Positions 44,102 through 53,995 of a stretch of DNA of 64,000 bases are shown piece after piece (positions within the stretch are counted from its first letter, which is position 1; each line of letters opens with the position of its first letter). The notes under the pieces were generated by a model. The model was not told the origin of the DNA and ran no database searches. It saw only the letters and a list, made by a program, of their open reading frames with translations. A program made the position numbers and the translations under genes. Source of the DNA: Mesobacillus sp. AQ2 (GTDB taxonomy: Bacteria > Bacillota > Bacilli > Bacillales > Cytobacillaceae); contig NZ_CP126080.1 of the NCBI RefSeq assembly GCF_030122805.1, positions 625,001 to 689,000 on the forward strand. The letters run 5' to 3'.

Positions 44102-47100
44102 ATGAAGAGACGTAAAAACCTATTAACGGGTGCCTTGGCAGCTGGTTTGATGATTTCAGCTACTGTACCTTTCAATGTTATGGCAGAGAAACCTAGAGTT
44201 ACAGTTGAAGAAGCTGAGAAGATCCTTAACAGTCTATCTGCAGAACAAAGAGAGGCGCTGCAGCAGCTGGAGGTAGGTCCAGGATTCATCATTTCACCCG
44301 AAGTGAATACGAAAACTCCTGAACTAGTAGATGTGATCGTCGAGTTCAGCCAGGCGCCAGCAAAGGTTGAGGTGAAGAAAGCATCTTTGAAGGGGAAGAA
44401 GCTGGCTCTTGTTACTGCGAAGGACAAAGTAGAGCAATCCCACAAGGAATTCAAGCAGCATGTACATGCCTTGAAGAGTAAGAGAAGTGGCACCCTCTAT
44501 GATCCTAGTACAATCGAAATTAAACGAGAATACAAAAATGCTTTTAACGGAGTGTCTATGAGTTTGCCTGGAACAGCCGTTGAAGAGCTTCTTCAATCAG
44601 GGGCGGTAAAAAGAATCTGGAGCAATGCCCAGGTTCAGCTGGAGTTCCCAAAAGGTGAGCAGCCGAAAATTACCCCAAAGATGGCAGACAGCATTCCGCA
44701 AATTGGTGTGGATAAACTGCATGCTGAAGGTATAACGGGAAAAGGCATCAAAGTTGGGGTGTTGGATACAGGTCTTGATTATACTCATCCTGATTTAGCA
44801 GATTCCTATAAAGGTTTCCGCGGACAGGAGGGGATTGATCCTAAAACCGTCGATCCGGCTTCGGTAAAGGGCTGGGATTTCATTAATAATGATGCGGATC
44901 CGATGGAGACAACCTATGCAGATTGGAAGGCAACAAAGAATCCGGAATTCAGCTATACAGGAGGAGCCTACTATACATCCCATGGTACACATGTGTCAGG
45001 GACGATTGCTGCGCAGAAGCATAACAATGTGGATTACTCGGTAAAAGGCGTTGCGCCTGATGTGGATTTATATGGCTATAAAGTGTTGGGCCCTTATGGA
45101 TCCGGACAGACTGCTGGGGTACTGGCAGGAATTGATAAGGCGGTTGCTGATGGGATGGATGTCATCAACCTTTCACTTGGAGCAGCCGTCAACGATCCTC
45201 TATATCCAACTTCGGTAGCGATTAATAATGCCATGCTTTCCGGAGTCGTTTCGGTTGTTGCTGCAGGAAATAACGGTCCGAATGAAAAAACGCTGGGTTC
45301 TCCTGGTGCAAGTGCATTTGGAATTACAGTTGGCGCAAGTGACGCAGCAATGTCGATTCCGACCTTTAAAGCGAGTGCCGGGAATTTAAACTTTGAAAAT
45401 ATGAAACTGCTTGCGAAAAATTTTACCGATAACCTGAAGGAATTAGAAGGGAAATCGTATCCGCTTGTGTTCGCGGGATTGGGCAAGCCAGAGGATTTCA
45501 ATGGCCAGGATCTGCCCGGAAAAATCGCCCTGATTGAACGTGGAGAGCTGACCTTTGAAGCCAAGGTCCAAAATGCGAAAAATGCTGGGGCTATTGCCGT
45601 GATCATCTACAACAACGCAGAAGGTGAAATCCCAGTATATATCGGTGAAAATACGAAATATATACCGACGTTCCAGCTGTCAAAAGCGGACGGAGAGCAG
45701 CTTAAGGGCAGGAATGATGCATCGATTACTTTCAATCAGCTATCTTCTATTAAAACAGAAGGAGATTCTCTTGCGGACTTCAGCTCAAGAGGGCCGGTTA
45801 ACAGCAACTATGACATTAAGCCTGACCTGGTTGCGCCTGGAGTATCCATTTTCTCGACATATCCTGAGTTCATGAATAGCCCGGAGGACGGCCTTGATTA
45901 CACAGCTGCCTATGCCCGGTTGAACGGGACATCGATGGCTACCCCTCATGTTGCTGGTGTAGCGGCCTTGATTTTACAAGAAAATCCCGGGCTTGACCCA
46001 TTCGCAGTAAAGACTGCCCTTATGAACACGGCAGATGATCTGAAGAGCGATTATTCGGTCTACGAGGTAGGGACAGGCCGTTTGGATGCCTACCAGGCGG
46101 TCCATTCTGAGGTATCTTTTAAGGTGATGGATCAAACAGACAACATCGAAAATGGCGAATATGTGGAAGTCGATGAGATCACAGGCTCGATCAGCTATGG
46201 AAACCATTACATAGAGGACGGGGATGTCCAGGACAGCCGGACCATTAAAGTGACGAACGAAGGAACTGCGAGTCAATCCTTCAAGGCAGAAGTCGAGTAT
46301 CATCAGGCTAGGGAAGGTGTGCAGGATGGGATTAAGAATCAAATCCAGGTTCAGCTTCCGGAAACCATCTCGGTAGGAGCGGGAGAGGTAAAAGAGGTCG
46401 AAGCCAGTATTCTAGTTCCGCATGATGCTGAACTAGGGCGCTACGAGGGGTATATTCATTTTACAAATGAAGCAAATCCGGAGGAAAGCTACCAGATTCC
46501 TTTTGCCATCAGGGTAACGGATAAAGGCATTGCTTATGCCGAACCGCTCTCGCCTTCCGTCTCGAATGATACACCGTTCCATCAATACTATTCACCTGGA
46601 ACTCATTTTGTTTTCAAGTTCAAAAGCCCGATGGAGCGTTTTGACCTGATTGCAAAAGATGCCAAAACAGGGGAGGCTGTTGGCGTGATCGGCAGCTATG
46701 ATGCAAGAGCTGCTGCTCCTGATAAAGAATACCTTATTTACTTCGGACATAGAGGGCTGGCTTATTCTTTTACAGGGAATAAGAAGCAGCCAATTGCCGA
46801 CTATATTCACAAGCTTCCGGAAGGTGAATATGTCCTTGATCTGATCAGTACAGATAAAGACGGAAAAACTTATCATTCTGAAAGTGTTGGGCTAGTCGAT
46901 AATACACCGCCAAAGGTGGAGCTTGATATTGAACCTGGCGTAACAGAAGTGAGTGACAGCATGCTGACAGAGGAAGATGGTGCCCGCGCTCTTTGGGTAC
47001 ATGGAAAGGTAACCGATTCAACAGTCGATTTACTGCAGCAAAGAGGCTTTGATTACACTCAGAAATCAAATACTGTAGGCTATTATGAAAATGGCCTTCC

Positions 47101-48283
47101 ATTCATCATGGGATTCCTGCGTCTTGCCGATAATGGTGACACGAAATTTGGGGTACTTCCTGAAGAATATGGGACAAAGCCATATCAGCTCGGTTTGATG
47201 CCATGGGATTTAGCAACCGCAGCAGACAGCTTAGGATCTCCTAAATACGTCTTTATAAAAGAGGGAACTGGGTATGCAACAAGCCGGTTTAATAAGGAAC
47301 GCCTGGAGTTAAATGACGAGGTCACAGTAACCCTGGACTTGAATAATGTAAAGAACTTTGTTTCGGGTTCCCTGGATATCAAAACGTACGTTGATACATT
47401 GGAATTCCAGGGTGTTAAAGTAAATGAAGAATTTGAAAAGCTCGCAGCTGGCATGGGCGCAGAAGTGAAGCTGGACGAAGCGGTTGTAGGTGATAATACC
47501 GTCAAGGTTGGAGCTGCAGTAGAAAAACAAGGATTTGAGGGAATCAGTGGGGATACACCGTTCCTTGATGTTACATTCAAACTTATTGATGATACGTTCA
47601 GCAATGATAGCCTGGGAGTCCGCTTGAATGAATTGACTTATAAAGAATATGGGAAGGCAGAATTAACGAAAATTCCGGCCTATGGCCTATCAAGCTTCAA
47701 GGTCATTTCCAGGCATACACGGTTGACCGGAAACATGGGACCAGAGGCCTTCTTGACGCCTGGCGGCTGGGTCGACCGGAAATACGATTTAACAAAGCTG
47801 AATGCCAAGGTTTATGCAAAAGGAAAAGACGGCAGTATTTATCCTGCCGATATCGATGATCGCGGATTATATGAAGTGGTTGTTCCTGCAGATGTTTCTT
47901 ATAGCATATATGCAGAAATTCCGGGACACTTGACACAGGTGAAGAATGTCATGGGCGGTATTGTAGCAGAGGGCGAATACCGTGGCATTTACTGGAGGGA
48001 CAATCCGGAAGATAATCTTGCTGGAGATGTGACGGGAGATCAAATCATTGATATCCGTGACCTGAAAGAGGCTGTAAATCATTATGGTGAAAAGAACCCA
48101 GACAATATCAACTTGGATCTCAATCAGGATGGCGTGGTCAATGAAACCGATGTAAGATTCATTGAGAAGAACTTCATGTCCAAAGGCCAGACAGCAGGAA
48201 CAGGTGCAAAGCCGATAGCGACCATTGGGAAAAAGGGATTAAAAGACTTTTTGAAGATGATTGGGCTTGAACCAAAGGAATAA
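44102..48283 (+). CDS. Very large secreted S8 subtilase with cohesin-like region and dockerin
   Basis: A 1393-residue exported protease. Signal peptide ends near VMA (about residue 28); an I9-like propeptide follows (about 70-190). The S8 catalytic domain has Asp in VGVLDTGLDYTHPDL (about 222), His in SHGTHVSGTIA (about 295) and Ser in NGTSMATPHVAG (about 611), with a PA domain inserted (about 430-530). Beta-sandwich domains (Vpr-like) lie at 700-850. A cohesin-like region follows (about 1080-1200). The C-terminus has a type I dockerin pair, DVTGDQIIDIRDL and DLNQDGVVNETDV. B. subtilis Vpr is about 800 residues, so this has extra modules. The ATG at 44102 suits GGGGG better than 44096. Confidence 0.9.
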   Translation: MKRRKNLLTGALAAGLMISATVPFNVMAEKPRVTVEEAEKILNSLSAEQREALQQLEVGPGFIISPEVNTKTPELVDVIVEFSQAPAKVEVKKASLKGKKLALVTAKDKVEQSHKEFKQHVHALKSKRSGTLYDPSTIEIKREYKNAFNGVSMSLPGTAVEELLQSGAVKRIWSNAQVQLEFPKGEQPKITPKMADSIPQIGVDKLHAEGITGKGIKVGVLDTGLDYTHPDLADSYKGFRGQEGIDPKTVDPASVKGWDFINNDADPMETTYADWKATKNPEFSYTGGAYYTSHGTHVSGTIAAQKHNNVDYSVKGVAPDVDLYGYKVLGPYGSGQTAGVLAGIDKAVADGMDVINLSLGAAVNDPLYPTSVAINNAMLSGVVSVVAAGNNGPNEKTLGSPGASAFGITVGASDAAMSIPTFKASAGNLNFENMKLLAKNFTDNLKELEGKSYPLVFAGLGKPEDFNGQDLPGKIALIERGELTFEAKVQNAKNAGAIAVIIYNNAEGEIPVYIGENTKYIPTFQLSKADGEQLKGRNDASITFNQLSSIKTEGDSLADFSSRGPVNSNYDIKPDLVAPGVSIFSTYPEFMNSPEDGLDYTAAYARLNGTSMATPHVAGVAALILQENPGLDPFAVKTALMNTADDLKSDYSVYEVGTGRLDAYQAVHSEVSFKVMDQTDNIENGEYVEVDEITGSISYGNHYIEDGDVQDSRTIKVTNEGTASQSFKAEVEYHQAREGVQDGIKNQIQVQLPETISVGAGEVKEVEASILVPHDAELGRYEGYIHFTNEANPEESYQIPFAIRVTDKGIAYAEPLSPSVSNDTPFHQYYSPGTHFVFKFKSPMERFDLIAKDAKTGEAVGVIGSYDARAAAPDKEYLIYFGHRGLAYSFTGNKKQPIADYIHKLPEGEYVLDLISTDKDGKTYHSESVGLVDNTPPKVELDIEPGVTEVSDSMLTEEDGARALWVHGKVTDSTVDLLQQRGFDYTQKSNTVGYYENGLPFIMGFLRLADNGDTKFGVLPEEYGTKPYQLGLMPWDLATAADSLGSPKYVFIKEGTGYATSRFNKERLELNDEVTVTLDLNNVKNFVSGSLDIKTYVDTLEFQGVKVNEEFEKLAAGMGAEVKLDEAVVGDNTVKVGAAVEKQGFEGISGDTPFLDVTFKLIDDTFSNDSLGVRLNELTYKEYGKAELTKIPAYGLSSFKVISRHTRLTGNMGPEAFLTPGGWVDRKYDLTKLNAKVYAKGKDGSIYPADIDDRGLYEVVVPADVSYSIYAEIPGHLTQVKNVMGGIVAEGEYRGIYWRDNPEDNLAGDVTGDQIIDIRDLKEAVNHYGEKNPDNINLDLNQDGVVNETDVRFIEKNFMSKGQTAGTGAKPIATIGKKGLKDFLKMIGLEPKE

Positions 48284-48297
48284 ATATTTTTAGCAGG

Positions 48298-48324
48298 AAA
48301 GCGGGAGAAATGTCTCCCGCTTTT
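48298..48324 (+). terminator. Terminator of the subtilase gene
   Basis: AAAGCGGGAGA pairs with TCTCCCGCTTTT around AATG. Confidence 0.85.
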
Positions 48325-48362
48325 GTTATAATGTTAAAAACTATTTTCCGTCGAGGTGCCGT

Positions 48363-49610
48363 ATGATAGAGGGGAAAATCATTAAATTTTACAGAGAAAA
48401 AGCAAGGTTGACACAGGGAGAGCTATGCCATGGAGTATGCTCGGTTACCCATATCAGCAAGATTGAAAGAGGAATTACCGAATATTCTCCGGAAATAACG
48501 GCGCTGCTGGCAAAGAAACTGAACATTAGCCTTGAAGATGAAATCATTCGCTATCATCAATCATCACAGAAATTGCATCAGTGGTTAGAATCCATCATCA
48601 TGCAGCGTGAAAATGATCCGAGGGCCTTAAAGGAGGAACTTGAAAAAGAGAGTTTAATAGATATGCCAGAGTTCCAGGTTTTATTTCAACTGCTTTCTGC
48701 AAGGCATTACTTATTTGAGCACAAACTAGAACCTGCATTTGCTATAGTACAAACCCTGCAAAAGCATGAGGCTGAAATGTCTCCTCAGGATCAAAACACA
48801 CTTAAGCATATCCTTGGGATTTATTACTTTTTAAAGGGACAATATCGAGATTGTATCGACTGTTTAACTTCCATCAACCCCGAACAATACAGCAATGAAG
48901 AATATTACTATCATTTAGCGATTGCCTATCATTCCATTCACTCAAATATCACCGCTTATTATTACGGGAAAAAAGCTTTGGCCTATTTCCAAAGGACATT
49001 AAATATCCTGAGAATTATTGATACGGAAATGCTATTGATTGTTCAGCTGAATGCCAAAGAGCTCCACGATTTTGCCGAAACGAAGGCCAAGTACGAGCAA
49101 TTGATCAAATTGAGCGAATCGCTTCATTCAAAAGACAGGATCGGAAAGATCTATCACAATCTCGGATTTGAATGCTACCGCCGCAAGATGTATAAACAGT
49201 CTGCCGATTACTACCAAAAAGCAATCGATTTAATGGGAGATGCCTCGCCGCATTACTTAACCAGTTTAGATGGCTATATCATGACATGTTCCAGCGGTAA
49301 GCTATATTCAGAGGCTGCCCTCATCCCACTCGCCGAAAAAGGCCTGAAACATGCCAAAACAAGCAACTCACACACCTGGATCGACTTCCAGCTCCATATA
49401 TATCAGCTGACAAATCAAGAAGAGAAATACTATCAATTCCTGGAGGACAAAGTAATCCCCCATTTAAAACAAATCGGATACGTCATCCTCATCGACCATT
49501 ATGAAAGAAAGCTCTTTAAGTACTATTTTGAAAAAGGGGAAAAAGAAAAAGCATTAGAACTCGCAAGCACATACATATCTTCGAAAAAGAGTTTTTATAG
49601 TTATGAATGA
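48363..49610 (+). CDS. RRNPP-type regulator (NprR/PlcR-like), HTH plus TPR
   Basis: A 415-residue protein with an N-terminal XRE helix-turn-helix (IIKFYREKARLTQGELCHGVCSVTHISKIERG, residues 5-36) and a C-terminal array of tetratricopeptide-like repeats (about 100-400; e.g. GKIYHNLGFECYRRKMYKQSADYYQKAIDLM). Members such as NprR and PlcR bind a secreted peptide and switch on proteases. Length matches NprR. It lies directly downstream of a giant extracellular protease, which suggests control of that gene. No signalling-peptide gene follows it, so its cognate peptide is not visible here. Confidence 0.85.
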   Translation: MIEGKIIKFYREKARLTQGELCHGVCSVTHISKIERGITEYSPEITALLAKKLNISLEDEIIRYHQSSQKLHQWLESIIMQRENDPRALKEELEKESLIDMPEFQVLFQLLSARHYLFEHKLEPAFAIVQTLQKHEAEMSPQDQNTLKHILGIYYFLKGQYRDCIDCLTSINPEQYSNEEYYYHLAIAYHSIHSNITAYYYGKKALAYFQRTLNILRIIDTEMLLIVQLNAKELHDFAETKAKYEQLIKLSESLHSKDRIGKIYHNLGFECYRRKMYKQSADYYQKAIDLMGDASPHYLTSLDGYIMTCSSGKLYSEAALIPLAEKGLKHAKTSNSHTWIDFQLHIYQLTNQEEKYYQFLEDKVIPHLKQIGYVILIDHYERKLFKYYFEKGEKEKALELASTYISSKKSFYSYE

Positions 49611-49612
49611 AA

Positions 49613-49677
49613 CATGGAGACGGTGACAGCATCTCATGAAAAATACGGGGACAGCAAAACCGTTCCATTGGTCCTTT
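49613..49677. repeat. Dispersed repeat copy
   Basis: ATGGAGACGGTGACAGCATCTCATG (49613 onward) and GGGGACAGCAAAACCGTTCC (49654 onward) are degenerate cores of the family. Identified by eye; boundaries are approximate. Confidence 0.5.
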
Positions 49678-49766
49678 CACCGTAAAAGCAGGATAAAACT
49701 TTGTAATAGCGAATATAGATTTGATATTCAAGACGTTGAGAAAGGCAATGGAATGGGGATGATGGA

Positions 49767-50615
49767 ATGATCAAGCTGCAAAAATATGAAAATCCCTTGC
49801 AGTTTAAAGAAGAGGTAACCGCGTTTTTGAAACAGGATGAAGTGGTCAATAATTTATCTCTGGGAGTGCTGAATTCTGCAGGAAAACCCCCGCTGTTAAT
49901 GGCTGTCGTGAAAAGGGATGAAGAAATTGTGTGGGTTATGCTTCAAACTCAGCCGGATAAGATCATCTTATCGAAAGCTGCTTCTTTTTCACCGGACGAA
50001 CTTCGCCAGATTGCACAACGGATGCATCACGAGCTGGAGAGGATACCTGGCCTTATAGGTGACAGGAAGCTGATTATTGAACTCTCTGGCTATCTTTCTA
50101 AGCTAAGAGATGTGACGGCGACTGTGGAAATGAACCAGGGATTATACAAACTGGATAAGGTGAAGAAAAATATCGTATCAAAAGGAAGGCCTCGGGTACT
50201 GACAGGAGAGGAACATGCTTTGGTAAAAGAGTGGGTGTATCAATTTTGCGAAGACGTGAACCTGCCGATTACCATGGATGAAGCGGAAGCCAAAGCGGAT
50301 GAATTAATTCGGAGAGGAAGATTACTGGGGTGGGAAGTAGAAGGGGAGATTGTTTCGATGGCAAATGCCTCAAGGCCCACGGAAAGAAACATCAACATCA
50401 ATTTTGTCTACACCCCTATCAAGCATCGACAGAAAGGCTTTGCTTCTGATTGTGTTGCAGCACTCTCACAAATGATGCTGGACCAGGGCTACCAAACAAC
50501 GAGCTTGTATACCGACCTCAGCAATCCTACTTCAAATAAAATCTATCAGGAAATTGGATACGAATGGGTTGCAGAATCTATTGTGATTGGGTTAGGGGAA
50601 AAATCATGCTCATAA
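49767..50615 (+). CDS. GNAT-family acetyltransferase
   Basis: A 282-residue protein. The N-terminal 140 residues are a helical extension; the GNAT fold occupies the C-terminal half, with the acetyl-CoA loop in KHRQKGFASDCVAALSQ (R/Q-x-x-G-x-A type) and LYTDLSNPTSNKIYQEIGYEWV. Substrate unknown. Shine-Dalgarno GGGGATG upstream. Its end overlaps the start of the next gene, forming an operon of three. Confidence 0.88.
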   Translation: MIKLQKYENPLQFKEEVTAFLKQDEVVNNLSLGVLNSAGKPPLLMAVVKRDEEIVWVMLQTQPDKIILSKAASFSPDELRQIAQRMHHELERIPGLIGDRKLIIELSGYLSKLRDVTATVEMNQGLYKLDKVKKNIVSKGRPRVLTGEEHALVKEWVYQFCEDVNLPITMDEAEAKADELIRRGRLLGWEVEGEIVSMANASRPTERNININFVYTPIKHRQKGFASDCVAALSQMMLDQGYQTTSLYTDLSNPTSNKIYQEIGYEWVAESIVIGLGEKSCS

Positions 50616-51100
50616 AATCAATCCGGTGCCAGGTGGAAGAACAAAAGAAGGAATTATTTTCAGACGGACAAACACAATGGGAGCAGCTCGGCCATATGAA
50701 AGGATTTCTTGGACAGTTGGGCGGCTGGTGTGAAAAAGATTCAAACACAGCCTGGATTATCGCTTTCTGGGAAAATCCATTGGCTTATCAGCAGTTCATG
50801 AAGGAAGAGCATGATCGGATATTCATCGATTCAGGGCAAGGAAAAACATATGAATCTATCTCCGTTGGTTTTTTTGAGATGGAATATCAGCCACAACAAT
50901 TGGCTTCTGTATTGGAAACGGCCAAGGTCCTTCAAATAAAAATATTGGATTCAACTCTTAAGATTTTAAGAGGAAAAAGCAATGAAGAGACCATCTTGAC
51001 AGCCAGGGCCAATAGTATCAATGGGCATCCAAGAACTAGCCTGTCTGAAAGAATGCAAGTAGAAGAAGCATGGAGGGTCGTTAATGCTAACAGAAAGTAA
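50606..51100 (+). CDS. Antibiotic-biosynthesis-monooxygenase-like (DUF4937-type) protein
   Basis: A 164-residue protein. The first 100 residues have the ferredoxin-like ABM pattern (MLIKSIRCQV, GFLGQLGGWCEKD, AWIIAFWENPLAYQQFMKEEHD). The tail (100-164) contains LKILRGKSNEETILTARAN. ATG 50606 overlaps the upstream stop and has AGGGG; an in-frame ATG at 50564 lies inside the previous gene. It overlaps the start of the following hydrolase gene. The DUF4937 assignment is from memory and moderately sure; function unknown. Confidence 0.7.
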   Translation: MLIKSIRCQVEEQKKELFSDGQTQWEQLGHMKGFLGQLGGWCEKDSNTAWIIAFWENPLAYQQFMKEEHDRIFIDSGQGKTYESISVGFFEMEYQPQQLASVLETAKVLQIKILDSTLKILRGKSNEETILTARANSINGHPRTSLSERMQVEEAWRVVNANRK

Positions 51101-52001
51101 AATCCAGTTATCTAATTCAATCGCATTGAATGTAAAGTATTCAAATTCAACTAAACCCGCAGTCTTATTTCTTCATTTTAGCGGAGGGACTTTAAATATG
51201 TGGGATGGCATCTTGCCGATTTTCAGTAAGGAATACCGGATTATTGCTCCTGATTTTAGAGGGCATGGCAAATCGGCCAAACCACCTACGGGATATCATA
51301 TTGATGATTTGGCCAATGATTTATACTTGCTGCTCCAAGCCCTAGATGTCAAGACGTGTCATGTTGTAGGCAGTTCGATGGGGGCAGAAGTGGGGTTGAG
51401 TTTGGCAGCGTCCCATCCAGACATGGTGAAGTCGATTGTTTGTGAAGGTGCACTATACAATGAGTTTGGGGATTATGGAATTTTCAATGGGATAGCTGAG
51501 GGGATTACCGCTGAAAAAAACAGGCAAAGGGAGAAGTTATTGGAACGAAGAATGCCAGAACATCCTTCTCTCACCGAATTCCTGGCTGAGGCGAAGATAC
51601 CTATTGAATGGATGGGGATTTTGAATGAACATTTCCTGACCTACCTGAAAAGCACAGCAGAAGAAAATGGAGATGGCTTCATAACCAGTCATTACCGGAA
51701 TCATGTCAGGATGGAGTACATGGAAAAATATTAGGAGCTTCAATTCCAGGATTATTATAAGGAAATAAAATGTCCGGTCCTTTTTATGCCAAGCGAAGAA
51801 GAATGGGCTGATGAAAAAGTCAGGAGTAGCGTGGATGCTTTTTCAAAGCTTGTGGATTTCTCTGAAATCATCAACATCAAAGGTTCCATGCATGCCTATG
51901 TTTGGATGCAACTCCCGGAACAGGCAGGGTTGGCTGTAAAGGAGTTTGTGGATAGGGTTGTGGAGCAAGATGTAGTGGCGGAGTCTTCTGGCCAACTTTA
52001 A
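51084..52001 (+). pseudogene. Alpha/beta hydrolase interrupted by an in-frame TAG
   Basis: One frame runs from ATG 51084 (behind GGAGGG, overlapping the previous gene) to TAA 51999, broken only by TAG at 51732-51734. The first part has the oxyanion and nucleophile motifs (FLHFSGGTLNMWDGI, DFRGHGKSA, VGSSMGAEVG). The remainder (CPVLFMPSEEEW, INIKGSMHAYVW) supplies the acid and the catalytic His. The 216-residue truncated product lacks the His and should be inactive unless the stop is read through. A recent nonsense mutation is the simplest explanation. Confidence 0.85.
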
Positions 52002-52236
52002 CCTTCTATTAATCTCAAGAATTTGGTTGCCTCTACATGAAGGCAGCCCTTTTGATGGTCCCTTTGCTCGTGCAGGAAAAGATAATGTATATGGATGAAG
52101 TGGAAATTCCGGGAATTCGTGGGACGTCACAACTGTCCCTCTGGCCCATAAGGCAGGGTCACCACCCCCTGTTTGATTAGGCGATTGCCGGGAAATGCTA
52201 TAGACTAAATAGTTGTTGAGGGTGAGGGTGGCTGGA

Positions 52237-52662
52237 GTGAAGGTGTTGTCGATGATTCAGCCTTGGGCTAGTCTGTTTGTCTTGCGCGAGGCTCAATATG
52301 AAACGAGGTCATGGAGTACGAAGTATCGCGGACCTCTTGCGATTCATACCAGCAAAAAGGTCGATAAGGTTGTCTGCAGTCATGTGGCAATCAAGTCGCT
52401 GCTTTCAAAGCATGGGTATAATGCTGATGACCTTCCAACTGGTGTGATCATTGCCACCTGCCTGCTTGAGGATTGTTTGAGGGTGATGGAAAGCCACGAG
52501 ACATGGGCGGTGCTGGAGGATGGACGGATCGTCTCAGGCAATGACTTTTTCCTCGGTGATTTTAAAGTGGGAGGGTACGTCTGGGAAGTCAGCGATATGA
52601 AGATGCTGGACAGCTTCATTCCTGCCAAAGGAAGGCTTGGGTTATGGGAGTATGATGTATAA
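52237..52662 (+). CDS. ASCH-domain protein
   Basis: A 141-residue protein with the classic ASCH start MKVLSMIQPWASL, then YETRSWSTKYRGPLAIHTS, GVIIATCLLEDCLRV, WEVSDM and GRLGLWEY. ASCH folds bind RNA or nucleotides; cellular role unknown. GTG 52237 gives the family N-terminus. The ribosome binding site is GGTGG-like. It ends at a terminator and converges with the P450 gene. A dispersed-repeat copy (GGGACGTCACAACTGTCCC) lies upstream at about 52121. Confidence 0.85.
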   Translation: MKVLSMIQPWASLFVLREAQYETRSWSTKYRGPLAIHTSKKVDKVVCSHVAIKSLLSKHGYNADDLPTGVIIATCLLEDCLRVMESHETWAVLEDGRIVSGNDFFLGDFKVGGYVWEVSDMKMLDSFIPAKGRLGLWEYDV

Positions 52663-52696
52663 AGTGCCTGTTCATTGAAGAACAGGCACTTTTCTA
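52661..52696. terminator. Terminator between ASCH and P450 genes
   Basis: AAAGTGCCTGTTC pairs with GAACAGGCACTTT, with T-rich sequence on the plus-strand side. A dispersed-repeat copy (AAGGTTCCCTCTGTCTC) follows to 52738. Confidence 0.8.
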
Positions 52697-52738
52697 GTTT
52701 TTTTTAGGAGCAAAAGGTTCCCTCTGTCTCAAAGCAAA

Positions 52739-53995
52739 TTATATTTTTTTCACGTCTGCCAGCCTCATTTTACTCTCAGGCAGACTTGGAATATCGTTCA
52801 TGCTGTAGTTTAAATCCTGCTTCGGGATGGTATAGCTTAAGTGATTGACTAAATAATCAACCGCCACCCTGAGAAGATGCACAGTCATCCACTCTCCGGC
52901 ACAGCGGTGGCCAATCTCATATTCTCCTCCGCCTTGAGGGATGAAATCAAACGGACTGCCGGACCACGAGAGGAAACGATCAGGAGCAAATAACTCCGGC
53001 TGCTCCCATACTTCCGGATGATGGTTGGTGCCGTATAAATCCAGGAGTGTAAGGGTGTCTTTTTTGAACATATAGCCCTTCCATTTGAAATCCCGCTTCA
53101 CTCGGGCTGCAGCAAAAGGAAAAAACGGATAAAACCTCCGCACTTCCTGAATGAAGCGCTGCTGTTCTTCCTTGCCTCCATTTTTCACTTTCGCGGCTTC
53201 CTCTGGATATTCATAAACAGCCAGGGCAGTGAAGTCGACATAAACAGAGATGGCGACAATGGGTCGCAATAAATTTAAGAGTTCTACCGCAACAATAGAG
53301 GGAGCCAGTAATTCTCCATTTGGATTTGTATGAAAAGAAAACTGATAAAGCGCTCTTTGTTCATCCGGATGAATCTCTTGAGAGCGGACTTTTTCCACTA
53401 ATGCTTCAAGCCATTCTTCTGCTTTTGAGCGGGACCGACGTGCCTGCCAATGCTTCCAGCCAATATTCGCTGCGCCTTCAAACATGTCGCTGAGCTCGTC
53501 TGTCCAATCCACTAACTCATCATTTTGAAGCGGGACGCCCGTCCACTCGAAGGCTGTTTCCGTCAACATTTTCTTTACTTCATGATAAAGGATGATTTCC
53601 TCTTCGGCTTCCCACTTCTTGCTATAACGCTCCCACTTTTCTGCAAAAATTGCCTGAACTTCATTAAGAGACTCTTTTGACATCAGGGACATGAACATGG
53701 CTTTTCTGTTGTGGTGACGTTCGCCGTCCAGCCCTTGTACGCCACCTTCACCGAATAAAGTTTTTTGCGCGAGTTTAGGGGCTGCATTTTCCCGTTTGAA
53801 ACGATCATTGTCATAAAAAATCTCCGCCGCTTCTTTTCCAATCAGACAAATGCCGGTTTCCCCTAAAAGATTTGTTTCGAAAACCGGAGTGCCGAACTTA
53901 TCACTCCGGTTCATTATGTATTGATAGCCTTCCCTAAGGAGGCGGAAGTTTTCAATCAATCCTGTCTCTTTCGGCATATCCTTATGTTCCGTCAT
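52739..53995 (-). CDS. cypC: CYP152-type fatty-acid peroxygenase (cytochrome P450)
   Basis: A 418-residue soluble P450 of the P450BSbeta/YbdT type. The substrate-carboxylate motif LLRPIVAIS replaces the usual acid-alcohol I-helix pair, and the haem cysteine is C365 in GHRCAGE. Members hydroxylate fatty acids at alpha or beta carbon using H2O2 without a reductase, which fits the absence of electron-transfer partners here. Good Shine-Dalgarno (GGGGGAA) before the ATG. The gene converges with the ASCH gene. Confidence 0.92.
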   Translation of the reverse strand: MTEHKDMPKETGLIENFRLLREGYQYIMNRSDKFGTPVFETNLLGETGICLIGKEAAEIFYDNDRFKRENAAPKLAQKTLFGEGGVQGLDGERHHNRKAMFMSLMSKESLNEVQAIFAEKWERYSKKWEAEEEIILYHEVKKMLTETAFEWTGVPLQNDELVDWTDELSDMFEGAANIGWKHWQARRSRSKAEEWLEALVEKVRSQEIHPDEQRALYQFSFHTNPNGELLAPSIVAVELLNLLRPIVAISVYVDFTALAVYEYPEEAAKVKNGGKEEQQRFIQEVRRFYPFFPFAAARVKRDFKWKGYMFKKDTLTLLDLYGTNHHPEVWEQPELFAPDRFLSWSGSPFDFIPQGGGEYEIGHRCAGEWMTVHLLRVAVDYLVNHLSYTIPKQDLNYSMNDIPSLPESKMRLADVKKI

